Source: an uncultured Eubacteriales bacterium (lineage in GTDB: Bacteria; Bacillota; Clostridia; Oscillospirales; Oscillospiraceae). From it: DNA of 10,216 nt. Numbering within the stretch: the stretch's first letter is position 1; each line of letters starts with the position of its first letter. Below, in pieces: positions 1-5,142 of this stretch. The DNA lies in the NCBI GenBank assembly GCA_900555735.1, contig USMI01000055.1:1-10216 (forward strand), written 5' to 3'. A program made the position numbers and the translations under genes. The notes under the pieces are model-generated. The model saw nothing but the letters and a program-made list of their open reading frames with translations, made no database searches and was not told the origin of the DNA.

Positions 1-288
1 GACGGGACGAGCCTGCCTGCCGGCCTGCAAAGCGCCCATCAGCCGCCGGAGGCCACCGGGCTTTCTCTGGAGCCGGGCAGCGTGTTGGTGATGGTCAGCG
101 ACGGCGTCACCAGCGAGGGGGACGAGTGGCTGCGTGAGCTGCTGCGGCAATGGCCGGGCGGCGACAGTCAGGAGCTGGCCCAGATGGTCATGGCGGAATC
201 CCGCCGCCACGGCGGCCTGCGGGACGACTGCGCGGCGCTGGCCCTGCGCGTTGAAAAATCTGAGGAAAACCTTGAAAAGCGGGTATAA
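1..288 (+). CDS. spoIIE: Stage II sporulation protein E, C-terminal fragment (PP2C-type serine phosphatase)
   Basis: This is the last 95 codons of a gene that begins before the window; the frame is open from base 1 to TAA at 286-288. The visible part looks like the end of the PP2C/SpoIIE phosphatase domain. The stretch VLVMVSDGV carries the metal-binding Asp-Gly typical of the family, and RDDCAALALRV near the end matches the final DD motif (usually DDMT) of SpoIIE-like phosphatases. Full-length SpoIIE is a polytopic membrane protein that dephosphorylates SpoIIAA to release sigma-F in the forespore and also acts at the polar septum; that role is family knowledge, because the membrane part is outside the window. 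Another PP2C phosphatase of the RsbU type is possible from the tail alone, but SpoIIE fits best for a clostridial genome. The next gene starts 60 bases downstream. Confidence 0.78.
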   Translation, partial: DGTSLPAGLQSAHQPPEATGLSLEPGSVLVMVSDGVTSEGDEWLRELLRQWPGGDSQELAQMVMAESRRHGGLRDDCAALALRVEKSEENLEKRV

Positions 289-348
289 CCGCCCGGTGCG
301 CGGGACATACTCTCTCTATCAGGCAAAGGATATCAGCGCAAGGAGGGC

Positions 349-615
349 ATGATTTTGGTAAAAGGTGTTTCCCGCCGGGTCATTGTGGTGGACAGCCCCG
401 ACCCGCAGGTGTTTGAACAGGCGATCTTCGTTCTCAGCGGCGACGGCGCGGGGGTCAGCCAGCAGCAGCTGGTGGATCAGGCCGTCCGCGTGGCCAAAAG
501 CTATGCCCGCACCCACGGGGTGCCCCAGCGGGGCTTTCACATGACGCCGCCATTGTGGATGGCGGCGGGCAGCGCCGTTATCGGCGCGGTATGGGCGGCG
601 GTGGCGCTGCTGTGA
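349..615 (+). CDS. Small conserved tail-anchored membrane protein, function unknown
   Basis: An 88-residue protein with ATG at 349 preceded by a clear AAGGAGG at 340-346. Residues 1-60 are soluble and mixed alpha/beta in character: a basic start (VKGVSRR), then VIVVDSPDPQVFEQAIFVL. After a Gln-rich turn (VSQQQL) comes a helical stretch around VDQAVRVAKSYAR. Residues about 68-88 (LWMAAGSAVIGAVWAAVALL) form one hydrophobic segment ending at the C-terminus, so it would be a tail-anchored protein with its N-domain in the cytoplasm. I do not recognise a named family. Short proteins beginning like this appear to be common in Oscillospiraceae and are sometimes given unhelpful names; that is recollection, not a search. 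It lies between spoIIE and a terminator, so it may be read through from spoIIE or from its own promoter. Confidence 0.72.
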   Translation: MILVKGVSRRVIVVDSPDPQVFEQAIFVLSGDGAGVSQQQLVDQAVRVAKSYARTHGVPQRGFHMTPPLWMAAGSAVIGAVWAAVALL

Positions 616-626
616 TCCCCGTCTGT

Positions 627-647
627 GTACGGCTATTCAAGCTGTAC
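627..647. other. Small hairpin after the tail-anchored gene
   Basis: GTACGGCT at 627-634 and AGCTGTAC at 640-647 can pair over 8 bp (one G-U) around a 5-base loop. No T-tract follows, so it is not an intrinsic terminator itself. It lies in the mRNA 3' end ahead of the real terminator and may only stabilise the transcript. Confidence 0.35.
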
Positions 648-688
648 AACATTTGCTAACTTTCTTTCCACATTTTTCTCCTCATTTG

Positions 689-721
689 GGGCGGACGAGT
701 TGTCGTCCGCCCTCTTTTTTT
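689..721 (+). terminator. Intrinsic terminator after spoIIE and the small membrane gene
   Basis: A perfect 10-bp GC-rich stem, GGGCGGACGA (689-698) with TCGTCCGCCC (703-712), closes a GTTG loop and is followed by TCTTTTTTT. This is a textbook rho-independent terminator on the + strand. It insulates the spoIIE region from the dusB operon promoter that begins right after it. Confidence 0.9.
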
Positions 722-734
722 CTGGAAAAAGATA

Positions 735-743
735 TGATATAAT
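735..743 (+). promoter_or_regulatory. Extended -10 promoter of the dusB operon
   Basis: TGATATAAT combines a perfect TATAAT (738-743) with the TGn extension of sigma-A extended -10 promoters. At a 17-base spacing the -35 position falls in the T-tract of the preceding terminator (715-720), a poor match to TTGACA, so recognition would rest on the extended -10. Transcription would start near 750, leaving a leader of about 42 bases before the dusB ATG at 792. No ECF-type -35/-10 pair was found here, so there is no sign that the operon's own sigma factor reads this promoter. Confidence 0.6.
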
Positions 744-791
744 ATGCAGACATGCATTCGTTTATGTGCTTTACATGGAGGATATGACCCT

Positions 792-1760
792 ATGAGGATC
801 GGAAATGTGGAGGTGGCCTCCCGGCTGGCGCTGGCCCCTATGGCGGGGGTGACGGATATGGCCTTCCGCCAGATCTGCCGTGAGCTGGGCGCGGGCTACT
901 CCTGCACGGAGCTGGTCAGCGCCAAGGCGCTGTGCTATCAGGACAAAAAGAGCCGCACGCTGCTGAAAATGGCCCCCAATGAGCATCCGGCGGCGGCCCA
1001 GATCTTCGGCAGCGACATCACCTGCATGGCCGAGGCCGCGGTGATCGCGGCGGAGGTGTCCGGCGCGGAGGTCATCGACATCAACATGGGCTGCCCCGTG
1101 GGGAAGGTGGTCTCCAACGGTGACGGCTCAGCCCTGATGAAGGATCCGGAGAAGGCCGCCCGCATCGCCGAAGCGGTGGTGAAGGCCAGTCCCGTCCCCG
1201 TAACGGTGAAGATGCGCCGGGGCTGGGACAAGGGCAGCATCAACGCCGTGGCGCTGGCGAAGCTGCTGGAGCAGGCAGGCGTGGCGGCGTTGGCCGTCCA
1301 CGGCCGCACCCGCGCCCAGATGTACGGCGGACAGGCCGACTGGGTCACCATCCGGGAGGTGAAGGAGGCTGTGTCCATCCCCGTCATCGCCAACGGCGAC
1401 GTATTCTCGGCGGAGGACTGCCTGCGGATATTACAATTTACCGGGGCGGATATGGCCATGATCGGTCGGGGCTGCTTCGGGAACCCGTGGCTCTTTCAGC
1501 AGTGCGCCGCGGCGCTGGAGGGGAAGCCCATCCCGCCCCTGCCGCCGCTTTCTGAGCGGTGCGATCTGGCGGTGCGGCAGATCGAGCTGGCCCGGGAGGA
1601 CAAGGGCGAGCGGGTGGCCATTCTGGAGGCGCGGCGGCACTATGCGTGGTATCTCAAGGGCGTGCCCCACGCCAATTACTATAAGGATCAGATCGTTCGG
1701 ATGAACACCATGGAGGACGTGTACCGCGTAACGGCGGGCATCAAGAGGGATTTGAAATGA
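792..1760 (+). CDS. dusB: tRNA-dihydrouridine synthase (Dus family, DusB-like)
   Basis: This FMN enzyme uses NADPH to reduce uridines in the tRNA D-loop to dihydrouridine. Translation most likely starts at ATG 792 (322 residues), because MRIGNVEVASRLALAPMAG is the normal family N-terminus and GGAGG lies at 777-781; an in-frame ATG at 744 would add 16 uncharacteristic residues. The TIM barrel starts with LAPMAGVTD (13-22). Catalytic Cys101 sits in the signature INMGCP (98-102), followed by NGDGSALMKDP (109-119). FMN-contact motifs follow: VKMRRG (139-144), VHGRTR (169-174), IANGDV (199-204) and IGRGCFGNPW (224-233). The C-terminal helical tRNA-binding domain includes ARRHYAWYLKG (280-290). Length is normal. 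The TGA stop overlaps the sigma factor ATG by 4 bases, implying translational coupling. DusB is the usual clostridial paralogue, but the exact class is inferred. Confidence 0.94.
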   Translation: MRIGNVEVASRLALAPMAGVTDMAFRQICRELGAGYSCTELVSAKALCYQDKKSRTLLKMAPNEHPAAAQIFGSDITCMAEAAVIAAEVSGAEVIDINMGCPVGKVVSNGDGSALMKDPEKAARIAEAVVKASPVPVTVKMRRGWDKGSINAVALAKLLEQAGVAALAVHGRTRAQMYGGQADWVTIREVKEAVSIPVIANGDVFSAEDCLRILQFTGADMAMIGRGCFGNPWLFQQCAAALEGKPIPPLPPLSERCDLAVRQIELAREDKGERVAILEARRHYAWYLKGVPHANYYKDQIVRMNTMEDVYRVTAGIKRDLK

Positions 1761-2356
1761 AGGATCAGGAAAACATCATCGCACGGGCACGGCGGGGAGA
1801 CGCCGACGCCTTCGAGCAGCTGGTGGTGGCCTATCGGGATCAGGTGTTCCGCCTTGCCCTGCGCATGTGCGGCAACGAGGCCGACGCCGACGAGGTGGCG
1901 CAGGAGGCGTTTCTCTCCGCGTGGAAGGCCCTGCCCAACTTCCGGGGCGACAGCCGGTTTTCCACATGGCTCTATCAGCTGACCAGCCACGCCGCCATCG
2001 ACCTGCTGCGGCGGGAGAAGCGGCAGATCGCCGCCGAGGATATTACCGAGGTCAGCGCGCCCGACCCCGGCCCGTCGCCCCAGCAGCAGGCGGAGCGTTC
2101 CGAAACACGGCAGGCCGTCCGGGACGCCATGGGGCAGCTTTCGCCGGAGTACCGGCAGATCGTGGTGCTGCGGTTTTTGCAGGAGCTGAGCTATGAGGAG
2201 ATCGGCGCGGTGCTGAAGCTGCCGCCGGGTACGGTGAAATCCCGGTTGAACCGGGCCAAATCGCAGTTAAAAGACATTTTGTCAAAAAGCGGGAACCTTT
2301 TCGGCGCGGGGAGCGTCATACATACAGAATCCAATGGAAAGGAGGCGCGGCCATGA
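1757..2356 (+). CDS. ECF-type RNA polymerase sigma factor (SigW/RpoE-like)
   Basis: A 199-residue alternative sigma factor. Region 2 covers about 15-86: the -10-recognising segment includes DEVAQEAFLSAWKALPNFRG (45-64), then SRFSTWLYQ and HAAIDLLRR (78-86). After an acidic, Pro/Gln-rich linker (about 91-118), region 4 spans about 124-172, with LSPEYRQIVVLRFLQELSY and the helix-turn-helix EEIGAVLKLPPGTVKSRLNR. There is no region 1 or 3, which defines the ECF group. A tail of about 27 residues follows region 4; it has no recognised domain and may reflect the gene overlap. The start ATG overlaps the dusB stop (ATGA), with AGAGGGA at 1744-1750 as ribosome binding site. The next gene is its probable anti-sigma factor. 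The target regulon cannot be read from this window. Confidence 0.93.
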   Translation: MKDQENIIARARRGDADAFEQLVVAYRDQVFRLALRMCGNEADADEVAQEAFLSAWKALPNFRGDSRFSTWLYQLTSHAAIDLLRREKRQIAAEDITEVSAPDPGPSPQQQAERSETRQAVRDAMGQLSPEYRQIVVLRFLQELSYEEIGAVLKLPPGTVKSRLNRAKSQLKDILSKSGNLFGAGSVIHTESNGKEARP

Positions 2357-2991
2357 AAGACAACGAACGGGAAAACGACATATTTGACGAGCTTTTGCGG
2401 GACGCTCTGGCGTCGGACGCCGCACCCTCCGAGGATTTTACGGCGCGGCTTATGGAGCAGGTGCGCCGCACGCCGCAGGAAAAGCCTCTGGAAAAGCAGC
2501 CAGTGGTGAAGCTGCTGGCGGCGCTGGCCGCCTGCGCGGTGATCGTGGTGGCCATCCCGCTGGTGACGGGCAGCATGGGCGGCGCTGGCGCTGCCTTCGA
2601 TCGGGCGGCCTCTGCCGACTGCGCCGAGCCGGAGGCCGCTATGAACAACGACGACGACCGCGCCGGTGGGGATAACCAGATGGTATATTCGACCTTCCCG
2701 AATACAGACAGCACCGGCGGTGCGCCGGATGACGGCCAGAACTCCCAGCTCAAGCAGGATGAAGAACCCGGCTCCGAAAATAAAACCGTTCGGGCTCTGA
2801 CCCTTGCGGGACAGGACGCCAAGGATGCGAAAGCCGCGCTGGACGAGATGGACGTCCAGCCTGCGAAAACCGAAACCGACCGTTACATCTATGTCCTTAC
2901 CGAAGATCAGGCACAGGAGCTGGGCAACACAGTGGATGCCTTGTACGGTGTCGAGGGCAGTCTGACACTGATTCTGGAGGTGGCGGAATGA
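2353..2991 (+). CDS. Probable membrane anti-sigma factor for the ECF sigma factor
   Basis: A 212-residue single-pass membrane protein whose ATG overlaps the sigma gene stop by 4 bases; a strong AAAGGAGG lies at 2338-2345. The cytoplasmic N-terminus (1-50) is acidic and helical (DIFDELLRDALASDA, then FTARLMEQVRR), the layout of anti-sigma N-domains that clamp ECF sigma factors. One membrane segment covers about 53-73 (LLAALAACAVIVVAIPLV). The outer part has a low-complexity, Ala/Asp/Asn/Gly-rich linker (75-150) and a small folded end (about 150-212) with YIYVLTEDQAQELGNTVD and a final LTLILEVAE. The H-x3-C-x2-C zinc finger of many anti-sigma factors is absent. Function is inferred mainly from position and topology; sequence similarity to a named family is not evident to me. 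The last residues overlap the queT start. Confidence 0.75.
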   Translation: MKDNERENDIFDELLRDALASDAAPSEDFTARLMEQVRRTPQEKPLEKQPVVKLLAALAACAVIVVAIPLVTGSMGGAGAAFDRAASADCAEPEAAMNNDDDRAGGDNQMVYSTFPNTDSTGGAPDDGQNSQLKQDEEPGSENKTVRALTLAGQDAKDAKAALDEMDVQPAKTETDRYIYVLTEDQAQELGNTVDALYGVEGSLTLILEVAE

Positions 2992-3497
2992 AGAATCTGA
3001 CCACCCGCAGGCTGGCCGTCTCCGGCATGATCGGCGCGGCCTATGCCGTTATGGCCATCTTCGGCTCGATTTTCGGGTTGACCTTCGGCCCCATCCAGTT
3101 CCGGTTTTCCGAGGCGCTGTGCGTCACGCCGTTCCTGTTTCCGGAGGCGGTGGGCGGATTGTTCGTGGGCTGCCTGATCGCCAATCTGTTCAGCCCCTAC
3201 GGCCTGCTGGATATCATCGTCGGCTCTCTGGCCACGCTGATCGCCGCGTGGCTCACCTCCCGCTGCCGCAGCCGGTATCTGGCGCCGCTGCCGCCGGTGA
3301 TCGTCAACATGGTGCTGGTGGGCGGCCTGCTGGCCTTTGAGCAGACCGGCTTCACCGAGGCATTCATGGCGGCCTTCTGGTACAACGCCTGCTCGCTGGC
3401 GGTCAGCGAGGCGGTGGTGTGCTATGTTCTGGGCCTTTTGCTGCTGAAAGCGCTGGAAAAGACGAAATATTTCAAGGAATTACAAAAAAAAGATTGA
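2988..3497 (+). CDS. queT: QueT-family transporter, substrate-binding S component for queuosine precursor
   Basis: A 169-residue hydrophobic protein with about five or six membrane segments. It opens with TTRRLAVSGMIGAAYAVMAI and contains IQFRFSEALCVTPFLFPEAV (36-55), then GLFVGCLIANLFSPYGLLDII (57-77), both strongly typical of QueT. These are S components of energy-coupling-factor transporters that work with a shared EcfA-EcfA'-EcfT module and import queuosine precursors such as preQ1 or queuine; no ecfAT genes are in the window. The start ATG overlaps the anti-sigma stop (ATGA), with GGAGGTGG at 2977-2984. No preQ1 riboswitch is possible directly upstream because the genes overlap. The C-terminus is Lys-rich and the TGA at 3495-3497 lies inside the next promoter's -35 element. 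The family call is firm; the substrate is family knowledge. Confidence 0.9.
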   Translation: MKNLTTRRLAVSGMIGAAYAVMAIFGSIFGLTFGPIQFRFSEALCVTPFLFPEAVGGLFVGCLIANLFSPYGLLDIIVGSLATLIAAWLTSRCRSRYLAPLPPVIVNMVLVGGLLAFEQTGFTEAFMAAFWYNACSLAVSEAVVCYVLGLLLLKALEKTKYFKELQKKD

Positions 3498-3521
3498 CTT
3501 TTCCCGTGAAGATGGTAAAAT
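3494..3521 (+). promoter_or_regulatory. Strong sigma-A promoter of the rpsF-ssb-rpsR operon
   Basis: TTGACT (3494-3499) and TAAAAT (3516-3521) are separated by 16 bases, with a TGG just before the -10 giving a TGn extension. Both boxes are one mismatch from consensus. The -35 overlaps the queT stop codon, so the ribosomal operon has its own promoter inside the end of the dusB operon; no terminator is visible between the two, so read-through from queT is possible. Confidence 0.82.
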
Positions 3522-3527
3522 AATTAG

Positions 3528-3603
3528 GCTTGCGTATTGTGGCAATGCGTGGGCAAATCCTTGCTCCTATCAAGGAATAGGGGCCATAAGTCCAAAAGGA
3601 GGT
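3528..3603 (+). promoter_or_regulatory. Structured 5' leader of rpsF, possible ribosomal-protein autoregulatory element
   Basis: The expected transcript start is near 3528. A long imperfect helix can form between 3528-3539 and 3543-3554 (12 pairs with wobbles, 3-base loop). A second hairpin pairs TCCTTG (3558-3563) with CAAGGA (3571-3576). Its loop CTCCTAT (3564-3570) can instead pair with ATAGGGG (3577-3583), as a pseudoknot or a rival hairpin, and CTCCT (3564-3568) is perfectly complementary to AGGAG (3597-3601) in the rpsF ribosome binding site. S6:S18-binding leaders are known upstream of rpsF in many bacteria. I could not find the CCG element I would expect of that family, so identity with it is unproven. 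Confidence 0.4.
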
Positions 3604-3611
3604 GCAAAAGT

Positions 3612-3908
3612 ATGGCTAAGATTTCCGCCAACTATGAGGTCGTTTACATCATCGACCCTGCACAGGGTGAGGAGGCTGTTGCCGCGACCGTGGCAAAGTT
3701 CCAGACTCTGGCTGAACAGCATGCTTCCAACGTCGTCGTTGACGAGTGGGGCAAGCGTCGTCTCGCTTACGCGATCGACTACAAGACCGAAGGCTATTAT
3801 GTCCTGATGTCCTTCACCAGCGCGCCGGAATTCCCCCGCGAGCTGGATCGTATCCTGGGCATTACCGAGGGTGTCATGCGTTCCATGATCGTCTGCAAGG
3901 ACGAGTAA
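3612..3908 (+). CDS. rpsF: 30S ribosomal protein S6
   Basis: 98 residues, a normal S6 length. S6 sits on the platform of the 30S subunit, where it binds 16S rRNA as a pair with S18. Diagnostic sequence includes NYEVVYIIDP (7-16) in strand 1, VVVDEWGKRRLAYAI (41-55), EGYYVLMSFTS (60-70) and the ending ILGITEGVMRSMIV (81-94). The start ATG 3612 is set by AAAAGGAGGTG at 3594-3604; an in-frame ATG at 3537 would add 25 residues foreign to S6 and lies within the structured leader. Ssb follows 12 bases after the stop and rpsR after that, the conserved rpsF-ssb-rpsR order. Confidence 0.98.
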   Translation: MAKISANYEVVYIIDPAQGEEAVAATVAKFQTLAEQHASNVVVDEWGKRRLAYAIDYKTEGYYVLMSFTSAPEFPRELDRILGITEGVMRSMIVCKDE

Positions 3909-3920
3909 GAGGAGGGCAAC

Positions 3921-4385
3921 ATGCTCAACAAGATCTTTATCATGGGTCGCCTGACCCGTGACCCCGAGCTGCGCCGCACGCAGTCCGGGACTCCTGTCAC
4001 CAGCTTCTCTCTGGCCGTTGACCGGGATTTCAAGTCCCAGTCCGGCGAGAAGGAAACGGATTTCATCGACGTGGTGGCGTGGCGCTCGACCGCTGAGTTC
4101 GTCGCCAAGTACTTCACCAAGGGCCGCATGGCCGTGGTGGAAGGCCGCCTGCAGATCCGTGACTGGCAGGACAAAGACGGCAACAAGCGCCGCAGCGCGG
4201 AGGTCGTTGCCGACAACGTTTATTTCGGTGACAGCCGGCCCGCAGGCAACGGCGGCAATTCGTTCAACGATGGCCCGTCCTACAACAGCGCGCCCGCTTA
4301 CAGCGCTCCCACCGGCGGCTATGCCGCGCCCGTGGGCGGCGACTTTGCCGAGATCGACGACGAGGACGGCGACCTGCCGTTCTGA
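3921..4385 (+). CDS. ssb: Single-stranded DNA-binding protein
   Basis: 154 residues. The OB-fold domain fills about 1-105: MLNKIFIMGRLTRDPELR, then TPVTSFSLAVDR, DFIDVVAWRSTAEFVAKY and GRMAVVEGRLQIRDW, all standard SSB motifs. A flexible Gly/Asn/Ser/Ala/Pro/Tyr-rich linker follows (about 106-140), with repeated Ser-Ala-Pro/Tyr units. The acidic tip DDEDGDLPF (146-154) is the C-terminal peptide that docks replication and repair partners such as PriA, RecO and Exo I. It acts as a homotetramer coating single-stranded DNA in replication, repair and recombination. GAGGAGG at 3909-3915 is the ribosome binding site. It is the chromosomal housekeeping copy, judged by its place between rpsF and rpsR. 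Confidence 0.98.
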   Translation: MLNKIFIMGRLTRDPELRRTQSGTPVTSFSLAVDRDFKSQSGEKETDFIDVVAWRSTAEFVAKYFTKGRMAVVEGRLQIRDWQDKDGNKRRSAEVVADNVYFGDSRPAGNGGNSFNDGPSYNSAPAYSAPTGGYAAPVGGDFAEIDDEDGDLPF

Positions 4386-4427
4386 CCCGTGTCCGGGACA
4401 CCAAAATAATTAAAGGAGGACTATTCC

Positions 4428-4679
4428 ATGGCTATGGAACGTGAAAACAGACCCGCACGCGGCGGCGTCCGCAAGCGGAAGAAGGTTTGCCAGTTCTGCG
4501 TGGATAAGTGCGAGCATATTGATTATAAGGATGCTGCCAAGCTGCGTCGCTTCATCAGCGAGCGCTCCAAGATCCTGCCTCGCCGCACCACCGGTACCTG
4601 TGCCATGCATCAGCGCCAGCTGACCGAGGCCATCAAGCGCGCTCGTCAGATCGCTCTGCTGCCCTTCGTCACCGAGTAA
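4428..4679 (+). CDS. rpsR: 30S ribosomal protein S18 (zinc-ligand, C+ type)
   Basis: 83 residues. S18 binds the 30S platform together with S6. Core motifs are present: KKVCQFCVDK, IDYKDAAKLRRFISERSKIL (31-50), PRRTTGTCAMHQRQLTEAIK (51-70) and RARQIALLPFV. Four cysteines (21, 24, 28 and 58) fit the C+ form of S18 that holds a zinc ion; many bacteria have a Cys-free C- version instead. Start ATG 4428 is chosen over ATG 4434 because AAGGAGG (4413-4419) is 8 bases from the first. It is the last gene of the operon and is followed by a strong terminator. Confidence 0.97.
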   Translation: MAMERENRPARGGVRKRKKVCQFCVDKCEHIDYKDAAKLRRFISERSKILPRRTTGTCAMHQRQLTEAIKRARQIALLPFVTE

Positions 4680-4697
4680 GACGAACCACATGCAACG

Positions 4698-4729
4698 AAA
4701 AGCTCCACCCATCCGGGTGGAGCTTTTTT
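4698..4729 (+). terminator. Intrinsic terminator of rpsF-ssb-rpsR
   Basis: AGCTCCACCC (4701-4710) and GGGTGGAGCT (4715-4724) form a perfect 10-bp stem with an ATCC loop. The stem can be extended by A-T pairs (AAA at 4698-4700) and runs into six T residues at 4724-4729. Strong rho-independent terminator, 18 bases after the rpsR stop. Confidence 0.93.
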
Positions 4730-4753
4730 GTGTGGATTTTTTGGGGAGGAGTT

Positions 4754-4799
4754 TCGCTCTCCGGAGCGACCTACTTTTGCCAATAGCGGCAAAAGTAGG
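4754..4799. repeat. Double palindrome, REP-like intergenic element
   Basis: Two adjacent hairpins. TCGCTC (4754-4759) pairs with GAGCGA (4764-4769) around TCCG. The base after it starts a perfect 12-bp inverted repeat, CCTACTTTTGCC (4770-4781) with GGCAAAAGTAGG (4788-4799), around AATAGC. Elements with the CTACTTTTGCC/GGCAAAAGTAG motif seem to recur between genes of Oscillospiraceae genomes; that is recollection and not tested here. It lies 40 bases past the rpsR terminator, so it is unlikely to be needed for termination. Confidence 0.6.
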
Positions 4800-4810
4800 C
4801 AAAAACGCCA

Positions 4811-4831
4811 GAAGAAACCTCCGGTTTCTTC
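4811..4831. repeat. Perfect 9-bp inverted repeat with 3-base loop
   Basis: GAAGAAACC (4811-4819) and GGTTTCTTC (4823-4831) flank TCC. It directly follows the double palindrome at 4754-4799 and may belong to the same repeat unit. No T-tract follows on the + strand. Confidence 0.6.
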
Positions 4832-4932
4832 ACTTCCGGGCGCGCTATGATGCTTTTAGACCTGCGACCATGTGCCGCACGCTCGCGCAAAATTTTCCTT
4901 GTCGTGCTGTCATCGAATCGTCTCTGCTCCAG

Positions 4933-5004
4933 CGCCGCTGCCGCTGATGCCTACGTCGAACAACGTAATAAGTTCTACCGTTGAGAATGTGAGCGGCAGC
5001 GGCG
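4933..5004. repeat. Long inverted repeat, 13-bp arms enclosing 46 bases
   Basis: CGCCGCTGCCGCT (4933-4945) is the exact reverse complement of AGCGGCAGCGGCG (4992-5004). The enclosed segment contains a smaller inverted repeat TACGT/ACGTA (4952-4956, 4963-4967) and a competing CAACG/CGTTG pair (4961-4965, 4979-4983). This is the layout of a folded RNA domain or a miniature element with terminal repeats. No open frame or ribosome binding site lies inside it. Confidence 0.55.
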
Positions 5005-5026
5005 TCGGGGCGTTAAGAAAACATGC

Positions 5027-5064
5027 CGGCGGCATAGCCTCCGATCGCGGCGGCTATGCCGCCG
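5027..5064. repeat. Perfect 13-bp inverted repeat hairpin
   Basis: CGGCGGCATAGCC (5027-5039) pairs exactly with GGCTATGCCGCCG (5052-5064). Within the 12-base loop, CCG (5041-5043) can pair with CGG (5048-5050). A very stable GC-rich hairpin without a T-tract on either side. Confidence 0.6.
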
Positions 5065-5115
5065 TAGCATCCAGCGGGGTTTGCACCGCACGGCTAAAGT
5101 GGGCCGCCGGAGGCC

Positions 5116-5139
5116 AGCTTCGCCCCGACGGGCGAAGCT
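5116..5139. repeat. Perfect 10-bp inverted repeat hairpin
   Basis: AGCTTCGCCC (5116-5125) pairs with GGGCGAAGCT (5130-5139) around CGAC. It lies 8 bases from the terminator hairpin of the - strand oxidase gene, so it would fold in the tail of that transcript only if termination fails. Confidence 0.55.
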
Positions 5140-5142
5140 TCC

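Noticed and set aside
271..289. Sigma-A promoter TTGAAA...TATAAC at the end of spoIIE
   Set aside because: The boxes are only 6 bases apart, and the alternative TTGAAA at 251 is 27 bases away; neither spacing works.
616..791. ECF-sigma autoregulated promoter (AAC plus CGTC type) before dusB
   Set aside because: GCTAAC near 655 and CGTC near 704 are far beyond the usual 16-17 base spacing; the extended -10 sigma-A promoter explains the start better.
938..1459. A 173-codon - strand open frame within dusB
   Set aside because: Ser/Ala/Thr-rich shadow of a conserved enzyme gene.
2860..2990. preQ1 riboswitch in front of queT
   Set aside because: The queT start overlaps the previous gene and the sequence is coding; no C-rich loop plus A-rich tail arrangement was seen.
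3537..3611. N-terminal extension of S6 by 25 residues
   Set aside because: Foreign to S6, Arg/Lys/Ser-rich, and located in the structured leader; the strong AAGGAGG selects ATG 3612.
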